DNA of 64,000 nt from CAVOGJ01 sp963700865 (GTDB lineage: Bacteria; Planctomycetota; Planctomycetia; Pirellulales; Pirellulaceae): positions 62,001-126,000 of the forward strand of contig CAVOZC010000007.1 of assembly GCA_963700865.1 (NCBI GenBank), in the 5' to 3' direction. Position 1 is the first letter of the stretch, and each line of letters opens with the position of its first letter. A program made the position numbers and the translations under genes. Of the stretch, positions 29,182-38,302 are shown piece after piece. The notes below the pieces were generated by a model that made no database searches, was not told the origin of the DNA, and saw only the letters and a program-made list of their open reading frames with translations.

Positions 29182-30228
29182 TTAGTACTCCTGTTGCTGG
29201 TCCGTCGAGATCTGGCCCACGGGCAGGCGTACGATCAACGCAAAAGTATCGTCGCTTCCCTGGCTCGGGTCCGTCAGCGACGGCCAGCGCGTGGCGGTGG
29301 CGGCCGCTTCGACGGGTGGCCGCAGGCGAATGGTAATCCGCACGGCCACCGGCAGGCCGCCTTCGGCGGTCGAGTCCCACTGGGGCAGCCACTGGATACC
29401 GTCGAAGTAAGCGAATTCGAGATAGTCGATTTCGTCGGCCAGTACCGCGGCCCCGGTGCGGGCCGTTGCCGCGCCGCCGTTCTCCACAAGATAGGAATGA
29501 GCCGCATAATCCATGTGCAACCGCATCAGGGCGGCCGCCGCGGAAGGACCGGACGGAGCGGCCAGGTTCGAACGCACGAGGTCTTGATCTCTCCGCAAGA
29601 TCGCGGTCAATGGATCGCTTGACCCGCGCACCGCCGCCGGGTCGCCCAGATAGTAGGCGACGGTCTGCAGGTCACTGCGGGGCAGGGAGCCATCGAGGTT
29701 GATGGTGGCATCGTGGGCTCGGTTCAGAGCCATAAAGTCCGTGGCCCGGGTCGTCTCCCATCTCATGTCGCTACTCGAACCATACAGCCCGATCGCCTGT
29801 TGCTGATCGGGGTCGATCGTTTCACCTGCCTCCGCGACTTCCGGCTCGGATGGTGATCCGGCCGAGTCTGCCTGGTCCGTACCGTCACCGTCGCCGGCGG
29901 CACCATTGCCACCCGACTCGCCGGCTTCCGTTCCCTCGATCTCACCGCTTGCGTCCGCCGACGATGTGCTGTCGGCGGCGGTCGCTCCCGCCCCGGAGAG
30001 TGTCGGTGACACGGCCGATTCGAGGTCCCGAGCCATTTGTCGCAAAATGGCCCGCGCCAGTTCGGCTCGCTCCAGTCCCAGCCGCTGATGGGATACCATC
30101 CGCGCATGCAGTCTCATGGAGCCGCCGACGATCAGCAGGATGATCGCGCTGAGGCTGAGTGCCAACAAAACTTCGAGCAGCGTGAAGCCGCGGGGCTGGC
30201 CCGGCGGCAAGCGGCGACTAGAGCACAC
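29182..30228 (-). CDS. gspJ: Type II secretion minor pseudopilin GspJ
   Basis: The start is a GTG at 30228, within the end of gspI, because a strong GGAGGA lies four to eight bases upstream; farther-upstream starts would give an unusually long leader. The product begins MCSSRRLPPGQPRGFTLLEV, with the prepilin peptidase site G|FTLLE and a hydrophobic helix. After the helix lies an acidic Ser/Gly/Asp-rich insert (about residues 75-140) followed by a GspJ-like beta-rich C-terminal part (YLEFAYFDGIQWLPQWDS, PVAVRITIRL). It belongs to the pseudopilus tip complex. Confidence 0.82.
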   Translation of the reverse strand: MCSSRRLPPGQPRGFTLLEVLLALSLSAIILLIVGGSMRLHARMVSHQRLGLERAELARAILRQMARDLESAVSPTLSGAGATAADSTSSADASGEIEGTEAGESGGNGAAGDGDGTDQADSAGSPSEPEVAEAGETIDPDQQQAIGLYGSSSDMRWETTRATDFMALNRAHDATINLDGSLPRSDLQTVAYYLGDPAAVRGSSDPLTAILRRDQDLVRSNLAAPSGPSAAAALMRLHMDYAAHSYLVENGGAATARTGAAVLADEIDYLEFAYFDGIQWLPQWDSTAEGGLPVAVRITIRLRPPVEAAATATRWPSLTDPSQGSDDTFALIVRLPVGQISTDQQQEY

Positions 30229-30670
30229 TGGTATCCTCCTCCGCGGCCTGCTCTGCCGCGTCATTGACCCGCTGTTGAACATATTGCGGGTCCACCATCC
30301 ACCGCACGAGCCGCGCCGTCGGCGGTTGGGTCCGCGCTTGATCCGCACGGATGGCGGACACGGTCACGGCCAACAGTCCGGGCGTTGCCTGAGGCTGGAT
30401 GTCGATGGAATACAGCCAGTCGGGGTCGGTATCGACAGGCATATTTTGGGTGGGGGTCGCGGTCAGGATGCCGGCGTCGATTTGGGCCAGCACCGATTGA
30501 CAATGCAGTTGACCCCGCGAGACGTCGAGTGCCGCTTGCGCATGACGCCCGCCGATGCGAGTCAATTCGCCGATCAGCAGCATGGCACCCGCCAGAATGG
30601 CCAGCGCCAGAATAACTTCCATCAGCGTCATGCCGGCCCGATGTTCCTGGTTGCGATCGAAGCGACTCAT
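30218..30670 (-). CDS. gspI: Type II secretion minor pseudopilin GspI
   Basis: The ATG at 30670 overlaps the gspH stop (ATGA). The 150-residue product has the prepilin motif AG|MTLMEVILALAILAGAML, where methionine follows the cleavage point, and a short C-terminal domain with Gln/Ala-rich end. The length suits GspI (~120-150 residues). Its last 11 bases overlap the start of gspJ. Confidence 0.82.
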   Translation of the reverse strand: MSRFDRNQEHRAGMTLMEVILALAILAGAMLLIGELTRIGGRHAQAALDVSRGQLHCQSVLAQIDAGILTATPTQNMPVDTDPDWLYSIDIQPQATPGLLAVTVSAIRADQARTQPPTARLVRWMVDPQYVQQRVNDAAEQAAEEDTSVL

Positions 30671-31416
30671 CGGCTCAGACCCTCGGTGAGATAGGGCCGA
30701 TCGGGGCTGGCGAGTGCGCCGACTTCGGAGAGGCCGGTTAAGCCGCGAACGACGATCGGAATTTGGTCTCCCTCCAAATTGGACAAGACCAGGAGATGGT
30801 CCTGCGAACTGCCATCCGGTGCGAAGCGCAGGTAGGGAAATTCGAGCACCGTGGATGTTTCCGCCGCGGTGCTTGCGGAGGGATTGGTGACCAGTCCGGT
30901 CAGCGGTGCGGCCGAATTGACCAAACGACTGGCATCCAGAAAGACGACATCTCGCGGCAAGCACGCGACACGACCGGTTCGCAGGCCTGCTGGCGGTAAC
31001 TGGGGAGGCTCGGCTTGGCCACCAAGCGACGTATCGGCTTGCCTCAGGAACGTCTGGACCACCGCCCATTCGACAGCATCCGTTGGTTCGAGCGGTTCGG
31101 CGACCTCCGCGTAACGTCCCGCACCGGGTCCATAGAGGAGCAGTCGCGTCTGGCCAGTGCGCATGGCGTTGTTCCTCGCCTGGACAATCGCCGTGCGGAT
31201 CTGCTCGGCACCACTGGTCAGCTCATTACGGCCCGCCAGACCGACCATCCCCGGAATCGTGAGCGAACAGACGACCGCGATCAGGACCAGCACCAGCAGC
31301 AGTTCCAACAGCGTCAGTCCCTTGACGTGGGACAGGCATCCAGCCGGTCGGCGGTCCAACCATCCTGCCGGTCGAAGGCACCCATCCCTTGAGAGATCAG
31401 CGAACGCTTGATTCAT
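30667..31416 (-). CDS. gspH: Type II secretion minor pseudopilin GspH
   Basis: A 249-residue protein. The prepilin cleavage motif KG|LTLLELLLVLVLIAVV begins at residue ~33, after an unusually long Arg-rich leader (MNQAFADLSRDGC...SHVKG). The rest has a GspH-like pattern (NELTSGAEQIRTAIVQARNNAMRTGQTRLLLYG). It starts 30 bases after gspG. A start closer to the KG motif would also be compatible, but no better ribosome site was seen. Confidence 0.78.
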   Translation of the reverse strand: MNQAFADLSRDGCLRPAGWLDRRPAGCLSHVKGLTLLELLLVLVLIAVVCSLTIPGMVGLAGRNELTSGAEQIRTAIVQARNNAMRTGQTRLLLYGPGAGRYAEVAEPLEPTDAVEWAVVQTFLRQADTSLGGQAEPPQLPPAGLRTGRVACLPRDVVFLDASRLVNSAAPLTGLVTNPSASTAAETSTVLEFPYLRFAPDGSSQDHLLVLSNLEGDQIPIVVRGLTGLSEVGALASPDRPYLTEGLSR

Positions 31417-31446
31417 CGTGCCACCATCCTCAAGGGCCGGCTCGCA

Positions 31447-31878
31447 TTACAGATCGGTCGAGCTGATATCGTCTTCGGTCCCATCCGCTCCATCGGGACC
31501 GATGGACCAGATGCGGTAGTTGTCGGCGTCGATCAGTTGATATTGATATGGCGCGTCCCAGGGATCCGTGGGTGCTTCCTTCGAGTCGAGGTAAGGGCCT
31601 CGCCAGCGGTCGGGGTTGGGCAAGTCGCTCGGCGCGGTGATCAGGGCTTGCAGGCCCTGAGCCGTGGTGGGGTAGCGACGAAGATCGAGTTGAAAGGCGG
31701 CGACACATGTCTTGAGTTGTCCGATTCGAGCCGCGGCGGCGTCCTTCAAGGCATTCTTCTGCGCGTTGCGAACGGAGATTCCCACGAGGGAGGCCAGGAT
31801 CACGAGGATCACCAACACAAGTAGGACCTCAATCAGGGTAAACCCGTGACGTTTTTGCGTTCGATATCGATGAGGCAT
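31447..31878 (-). CDS. gspG: Type II secretion major pseudopilin GspG
   Basis: The ATG at 31878 has AGGAGAG upstream and gives 143 residues. The N-terminus RHG|FTLIEVLLVLVILVILASL is a textbook prepilin signal with Glu5. The C-terminal part has the calcium-site pattern of GspG (DPWDAPYQYQLI, then WSIGPDGADGTEDDI). It would build the body of the pseudopilus. Ordering gspE-F-G-H-I-J-K matches classical type II secretion operons. Confidence 0.92.
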   Translation of the reverse strand: MPHRYRTQKRHGFTLIEVLLVLVILVILASLVGISVRNAQKNALKDAAAARIGQLKTCVAAFQLDLRRYPTTAQGLQALITAPSDLPNPDRWRGPYLDSKEAPTDPWDAPYQYQLIDADNYRIWSIGPDGADGTEDDISSTDL

Positions 31879-31963
31879 GGTGCGTTCTCTCCTGTGGGTG
31901 GGGGGCTGGTCGAGTCTCATGACTCGGGTGGGATCCTGTCTGCCGCACATCGGCTTGTCAGTT

Positions 31964-33169
31964 TCATAGTGTGCTGCTCATCTTCATGATTGGCAACAGC
32001 AGGGCGATGACGACAAGCAGTACGATCAAGGCCAGCGCGAGTAGCAAGATCGGTTCGAGCAAGCGGACAAACAGGTCGAGTCGACGAGCCGTGCGAACTT
32101 CGAGTCGCTCGGCAATTTCCACGAGGACCTTCTCCATTGTGTTTGATTCCTCGGACACCGAAATCATTTCGACGATCTCACGCGGAAAATAGGGGCTGCG
32201 GGCAAGTGGCCGCGCGAGTGGATCACCCGCCGAGACGTGCTCGGCGGCTTCGGACAGCACGTCCGCCAGCACGAGGTTACCCGCTGCCTGCTGACTGATT
32301 TCCAGCGATCTCAGGATGGGCACGCCGTTTTGCAGCAGCGTACCCAGCACTCGGCAAATGCGGGCGATGGCCAGGCTCTGCAGAATGCGACCGAGACCGG
32401 GCAGCCGCAGCTTCCATCCATCCCAGAGGCGACGACCGGCGGGGGTCGCGAGTCGCCGTTGCAGCAATGCGCCGCCGCCGATGAGAACGACGAGCAGCAG
32501 CAGTCCATAATGGTTAACCGCCTCGCTCAACCACAACAGGGCTTCGGTCGGCCACGGCAGCTCGTTGCGCTCACGTAGCCGTTCGAACAACTCGGCGAAG
32601 CTGGGCACGAAGTAGATGATCAGCACCGTCACGACACAGACGCCAAATACCGACAGAAAGACGGGATAGGCCAAGGCTCCAAGGGTGCGGCTCTTCAGAT
32701 CTTCCTGTTCCTCCGTAAAACGAGACACGCGGTCAAGCGCGTCTTCCAGAAAGCCTCCTTCCGAGCCGGCTCGAATCATACTGATCGTCATGGGATGGAA
32801 CGTCCGCTCGTGTCGTTCCATGGCCTCCGCCAGTGGGGCACCATCTTCGACGCGCGTGGCCACGTCTTCCAGCACGGCTGCCAACGCGGCGTGTGACGAT
32901 TGCTCCTGCAACAGACGTAGGGACCTGAGCAGAGGCACACCGCTGCGGAGCAACGAGGACAGCTGGCCGTAGGTGGTGGCGAGTAACGTGCCGCGGATGC
33001 GTTTCCCCTGCGAGCGTCGCGTCTGGCTGGCGGCTTGGGAGGATACCCGTACCGGGAAAAGCGAGCGTTGGGCGAGTTGTGTCAGGACTTCCCGTTCCGT
33101 GGCGGCGGCCAGGGAGCCAGTCACTTGCTGGCCGGATCCGTCGCGGGCGATGTATTGAAACTCGGGCAT
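31964..33169 (-). CDS. gspF: Type II secretion inner-membrane protein GspF
   Basis: A 401-residue polytopic protein with two related GspF domains (residues ~65-190 and ~265-390), each starting with a LRSGVPLLRSL/LQNGVPILRSLE motif, and three membrane segments (near residues 165, 215 and 375). N-terminal PEFQYIARDGSG is typical. It forms the inner-membrane platform that works with the GspE ATPase. It follows gspE by 38 bases. Confidence 0.92.
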   Translation of the reverse strand: MPEFQYIARDGSGQQVTGSLAAATEREVLTQLAQRSLFPVRVSSQAASQTRRSQGKRIRGTLLATTYGQLSSLLRSGVPLLRSLRLLQEQSSHAALAAVLEDVATRVEDGAPLAEAMERHERTFHPMTISMIRAGSEGGFLEDALDRVSRFTEEQEDLKSRTLGALAYPVFLSVFGVCVVTVLIIYFVPSFAELFERLRERNELPWPTEALLWLSEAVNHYGLLLLVVLIGGGALLQRRLATPAGRRLWDGWKLRLPGLGRILQSLAIARICRVLGTLLQNGVPILRSLEISQQAAGNLVLADVLSEAAEHVSAGDPLARPLARSPYFPREIVEMISVSEESNTMEKVLVEIAERLEVRTARRLDLFVRLLEPILLLALALIVLLVVIALLLPIMKMSSTL

Positions 33170-33207
33170 CGTTGGTCATCCCCTACCAGCCGTCCGCCAA
33201 GCGGCGG

Positions 33208-34932
33208 CTAATCGAGTCGATCTCCCTTGGTGACTCTAAGCACCTCAGCCACGGTCGTTTCGCCCAGTAAGACCTTACGCCAGCCATCCTGTCGAAGTGT
33301 CCGCATACCATTTCGTCGGCCGGCGCGATCGATGTCCCAGGTACTGGCTCGATCGTGTGCCAGTTGCCGGACCTCTTCACCTGTCATCAGCAATTCATAA
33401 ATGCCGCTTCGCCCCGCATAGCCGGTTTGACGGCAGGCCCGGCAACCTTGGATGCGGTAGAGTGGCTGGGCGTCGAGTTCCACATCTTCGGGGAAATCGG
33501 CCGGCAGCTCGTCACGCGTCGGATGATACGGTTCGCGGCAGGCCTGACAGAGGCGACGGACCAACCGTTGAGCCATCACGCCCTCGACCGTGCTGGAAAC
33601 CAGGAACGGCTCGACTCCCATATCAACCATTCGCGCGAAGGCGCCCGCGGCATTGTTGGTATGCAAGGTGCTGAACACGAGATGCCCGGTGAGCGAGGCC
33701 TGGATCGCATTCTCGGCCGTTTCCAAATCGCGAATTTCGCCAACCAGCACGACGTCGGGATCGTGTCGCAAGATGGCTCGCAGTGAGCCCGCAAAGGTCA
33801 GGCCTATTTTGGGATGCACCTGAATTTGATTGATACCTTCCAGCTGGTATTCGACCGGGTCTTCGGTCGTGATGATCTTGGTGGTCTCGTTTTTGATCTG
33901 CAGCAGGGAACTATAAAGCGTGGTGGTCTTGCCCGACCCGGTAGGGCCCGTGACGAGAATGATGCCGTGCGGCAAACTGATCAATTCGCTGTATTGCCGG
34001 TAAATATCCTCGCCCATGCCGAGCGTGAAGAGATCGAACGACATGGCTCCCTTATCCAGGATACGCATCACGATGCCTTCGCCATGGATCATGGGGATCA
34101 CCGAAACGCGGACATCAACGTCGCGGCCGCGCACCTTCAGCTTGATACGGCCGTCTTGGGGCAGACGCCGTTCGGCGATGTTGAGGTGGGCCATGATCTT
34201 TAAGCGACTGATGATCGCGGCGTGAAACCGATTGATCTCCGGCGGCACCGGTTGTGGCTGGAGCATGCCGTCAATGCGATAACGGATGACGAGTCCCGAC
34301 GGCTGCGATTCGATATGCACGTCACTGGCACGCAATTCGATCGCTTCCAGCAGGACTTCATTCACCAGCCGCACCACCGAGGCTTCCTGGGCCATCTCGG
34401 ACAGCTCGGAGCCGTCGATTTCCAGCTCCTCGACCAACTCGATCCCATCATTGTCCGAAGCGGCGATCAACCCCTCGACCGTCTCGCTCCCCACGCCCAG
34501 ATGCGTCTTGATGAGGTGGGAGATGCCGGCCCGCGACGCCAACACCGGCTCGACATTCAGACCCGTGGCGGCGCCGACGTCATCGAGCGGATACAGATGA
34601 AACGGATTGCTGGTGGCAACGACGATCGAGCCGTTGTGCTTCCGCAGCGGAAAGATCCCGTCGCGGTGAATCAGTTTTTGCGGGAAGCCATGCAGTAGCG
34701 ACAGGTCGACTTCCACCTCCGTCAGGTCGACATATTCCAGTCCCATTTCCGCGCCGACGGCGGTCAGCGCCGTCTCTTCGCTCACCAGTCCTTGCTGCAC
34801 GGCAGCCGAGACCACAGACATGCCCCGGTCCGTGAACGCAGGGAGTTCGGCAAGCTGGCCCTGGTCCACCAAGCCATGCCGTACGAGAATGTCATCCGCT
34901 TCGAGCACCGCTTTTCTCCCTATCGAGTCCAC
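33208..34932 (-). CDS. gspE: Type II secretion ATPase GspE
   Basis: A 574-residue AAA-type secretion ATPase that powers pseudopilus assembly. It has an N-terminal T2SSE_N domain, Walker A GPTGSGKTTT, Asp box, Walker B region (LVGEIRDLETAENAIQ), a His-box segment (GHLVFSTLHTN) and the zinc-binding tetracysteine pattern (CQAC...CRAC) that separates GspE/PilB from retraction ATPases. The start is a GTG at 34932, 47 bases after the gspD-like gene. Confidence 0.94.
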   Translation of the reverse strand: MDSIGRKAVLEADDILVRHGLVDQGQLAELPAFTDRGMSVVSAAVQQGLVSEETALTAVGAEMGLEYVDLTEVEVDLSLLHGFPQKLIHRDGIFPLRKHNGSIVVATSNPFHLYPLDDVGAATGLNVEPVLASRAGISHLIKTHLGVGSETVEGLIAASDNDGIELVEELEIDGSELSEMAQEASVVRLVNEVLLEAIELRASDVHIESQPSGLVIRYRIDGMLQPQPVPPEINRFHAAIISRLKIMAHLNIAERRLPQDGRIKLKVRGRDVDVRVSVIPMIHGEGIVMRILDKGAMSFDLFTLGMGEDIYRQYSELISLPHGIILVTGPTGSGKTTTLYSSLLQIKNETTKIITTEDPVEYQLEGINQIQVHPKIGLTFAGSLRAILRHDPDVVLVGEIRDLETAENAIQASLTGHLVFSTLHTNNAAGAFARMVDMGVEPFLVSSTVEGVMAQRLVRRLCQACREPYHPTRDELPADFPEDVELDAQPLYRIQGCRACRQTGYAGRSGIYELLMTGEEVRQLAHDRASTWDIDRAGRRNGMRTLRQDGWRKVLLGETTVAEVLRVTKGDRLD

Positions 34933-34978
34933 TGGGTTGACGACATCGCGGGGCCACGCTGCGCGGGCCCCCTACGCG

Positions 34979-37951
34979 TCACTGTGGTCCGCCACCACCT
35001 TGTCCGCCACCTCGATTTCGATTCGGTGCGTTTCCTCCACGGCCCCCTCCGCCTCGGCCGCGCTGTAAGGCGTTGAAAAACTCCATCCGCCGTCGGATTT
35101 GCTCCTGGATCTGTGCCGGCGAATTGGTATTTTGCGGTCGATTTCTGGGGTTGTTCCCTGCCGTGGCCGCTGGGGTCTGGTTGTTATCGGCCGTCGTGGA
35201 CTGGATTTTTTCTCCGAAGATGGAACTGAGTGCGGTCTGAATGGTCGCCGGATTGGCTCGCGTGACGGTCACCACGCGTGTCGTTTCACTCGATTCGACG
35301 GCGATCAGGTCCAATTGCGAAACCAGCGATTTGATCTGTTCGAAGAGCGGATCGGGAGCCGAGACAATGAGGGAATTGCTGCGGGCGTCCACGCCGATGG
35401 TGACCTCAGGCTCGGAGGTCGCCGATTCGGACGCGTCGTCGCTCCCTCCGCTTCCCCCTCCGCCTCGCCGCATGGCCCGCATGATGTCCTGCACATTAGG
35501 CTGCCGATTCTGGTTTTGATTTGCCTCCGCCGCCTTGTTCGAGGCCAGCCGCTGGGCATAGATTTGCGAGACCGTCGTCGCGATTTCGCTGGCGCTGGTA
35601 TGGAGGACGGGAATTAATCGAGGCGGTGCCATCGTCTCGACATCTTCCGGACTATGCGCCTGGTCGATCACGGTGAGTAACTGCTGGATCAGGTCGATGT
35701 CGGCAGCGGAACCGCGAACAAAGAGGGCATTGATGCGCGCGTCGGGCACAATTTGGGCGTTATCGGAAAAACTAAAGGCCTCGGTGGCTGATTCAAACAG
35801 GCCTCCCATGCTGCCCAACGCCATTTCGGCCAACCCGCCGCCCCCACCGCCACCGCTCTCGCCGCTCGTCCCCTTCCCATTGATGAGCATATTCAACAGC
35901 TTGGCGGCCTCTTCCGCCTTCGTGTACTTGAGATAATACACGGTGTACTCATTGGGCGAGCTGAGTGCCGGGTCGGAGAGCGTCTCCAGCAGCTTCTCAA
36001 ATTCATCCAGTGCTTCCAGGTCTTCAGAGGCAATCAAGAGTCCATTCGGTCCCGGAGCCACAATGATTTCCGGCAGGGTGCCGGCAGGTGGCGGTGCCGC
36101 TGCCTCGGCGGGTGAAACCTGAGCCAGATAGGTGAAGGGCCCGTCATTCGCTGCCGCTTCCCAGCGGTGACTTGCACTGCCTCGCACGGCTGCCCGTCCC
36201 ACGGCCGTCTGCGCGGGGACCCGCGGGGGAGCGGGGGCGGCGGGTGGTTCCGTGGCCGGCAACGGTGCGGGCGGTGGATTTGTGGGAGGTCGGTCGGCGG
36301 GACGACGTTCGCCCGACGAATCCTGACGGCGGAAACTGCGCATGGCGTCGACCGCCGCGGAGGGCGTCACGGTGCGGATGCGATTCCCACGCAGCGTCGG
36401 CCACATCGTCTCGGCCCGCTTAAGAAGATCATCGACCGAGCCGGAATACAGAGGGAGCATGCGGATGTTCCCTTTCTGGCTGCGGTACTCACCGGTCTCG
36501 TCCTCACCCATTTTTTCCAATAGCATCCGGATGCGTTCGACATCGGCCGGCCGGCCTCGGACAAGCAATTGACGCGTCGCCAGGTTGGCATCGACCCGCG
36601 GCGTATCATCCTCGGCCGACTTATCGCCAGCGGCCGCCTTGTTGCCGAACAGACTTTCGATGGCCAACCGGGCGGTCGTCGGATCGATGACGCGGAGGTT
36701 GAAGATTTCGATCTGGTCGTGCTGCCCGGCTGAGCTCGTCGAGCGTCGCACGAATGGTAGCGTGTTGCGCCGGACGGCCCAGCACGACCAGGTTGTTCGT
36801 GAGGGGGTCGAGCGTCATGCGGATATCAGGCAGGCCGGCCAGCAGGGTCTGCAGCACTTGCATCGTGGTTTCCGGATCGGCACCGCTGACCGGATAAGCG
36901 ATCAGCTGCGGTGCCTCGGCGATCGTCGTTTCCGCCGCCAACTCGGAGGGGATGTCGATCAGCTGCAAGATATCACGCATCTCAGCAACAACCGTCGGCG
37001 ATGCCTTCACCAACAACCGCGTGCCCAGGGCGTCGGTAGAAAGGCGAATCGAGCCATCCTCGTTGGCATTCCTCTCCTCCGGAATATTCATCAGCTGGCG
37101 AATCACGACCAGCGCCTCGTCGGGTGACATATGTCGCAACGGCAAGGAAGTGATCTTCGTGCCGGCTTCCTCCGTGGGATTTTCCACTCGCTCAATCACC
37201 CGCCGCATCATTCGCAGCTTGCCGGCCGTTTCCGTCACCATCGCCTGACGCGAGGCGGGCAAGATAATCAGCTTTCCCTGGGGGCCCAGCAGCTTGCCCA
37301 GCTCATTTTCCGCGTCCTCGGGTGTCATCCGCTCAAGTTCAAAGAGACAGCTTACCAGCTCGTATTGCCCTAGCGCATCGAGTTGGTCGGGCGTGACTTG
37401 CATCACGAGGTTGGGCGGAATCCCGTCTTCGAGGTTGACCAGCAAGAGCATCTTGTCACGACGGACGAGGGTATAACCCTTGATCAGCAACAGGCTATTG
37501 ACGACATCGATGGCTTCTTGAGTGCTGTAGCTGCGCGAATCGGTGTAATTGAACGTCCCCTTTGGCGGGGCTTCCAGCGAGAGTGCCAGATCGGCTTCAC
37601 GCGCCAGCCAATCCAGGACGTCTTTCCACGGGGCGTACGTAAAGGCAAATCGCAGCCGCTTTTCTTTTACCGCCGGCGAGCCAGCCGCTGCCGCAGGTGG
37701 AACTCCCTCGGTCGCCGTAACGTCGACTGGCTCCGAGCCCGTCGGCAAGTGGGCGGCGGCACCGGGGATGGATGGATCGGCGGCCGCCGGCGTCGAATCG
37801 GCGGGCGCCGTTTGGCGCGAAGGTCCGGATCGGCGAGGGGCCAAGCAAAGGCCAGCATCACGACCAGCCACCCACACGAGCGGATCGACAGCGACGGGAA
37901 CGAGCCACGAACGGGCGGAGGCGTGGGAGAGAGCGGCATCTCGAAACCCAT
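34979..37951 (-). CDS. gspD: Secretin-like protein with many N domains but no visible secretin barrel, two frame breaks
   Basis: Three frames join into one ~990-residue product. It starts near 37951 with a signal anchor (RSCGWLVVMLAFAWPLA). One base seems missing at ~37812, next to an AAA run, and one extra at ~36733. The body is a series of secretin N0/N1-type domains, at least seven, each with a beta strand, two helices and 'NxLVVxG' or 'NSLIVSA' strand (for example LDPLTNNLVVLG, VPDARINALFVRG, IGVDARSNSLIVSA). The C-terminal end is a Gln/Arg/Gly-rich tail; the secretin C-domain that forms the outer-membrane pore is not seen. It is first in the operon. Confidence 0.72.
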
Positions 37952-38211
37952 TTCTGGCTGGGGATGTGGGATCGACGGCCGGCCGTGGCGCGAGGCCCGC
38001 CGACCGCGGGCACAGGCGCGATCACCCGCCCCAACGCCCCATTCCGTCTAGCTAGATCCTAATTTCCAACCCCGCAAACGGCCAGCAGGACCGCAAAAGA
38101 TCGAGGGTTTGCCGGCGATTTTGCCCGAGGCCTCCGGTTCTTTGGACCGAATCGGCGTCGCCGGACACGTATTTCGGCTCACGCACCCGGGTTGTGGTCC
38201 GCGCGGCAGGC

Positions 38212-38246
38212 AAAAAAAAAGCCGCGGGACCGGGCGGTCCCGCGGC
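38212..38246 (-). terminator. Intrinsic terminator of the dockerin gene
   Basis: A 10-base stem GCCGCGGGAC (38221-38230) with GTCCCGCGGC (38237-38246) is followed, read leftward, by nine T (38212-38220). A second hairpin, CCAACGAGCCAGC with GCTGGCTCGTTGG, lies directly after the stop codon of the dockerin gene. Confidence 0.85.
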
Positions 38247-38302
38247 GGCTGCCCATGACAGACGGGCGTATCAACCAACGAGCCAGCGGCTGGCTCGTTG
38301 GT

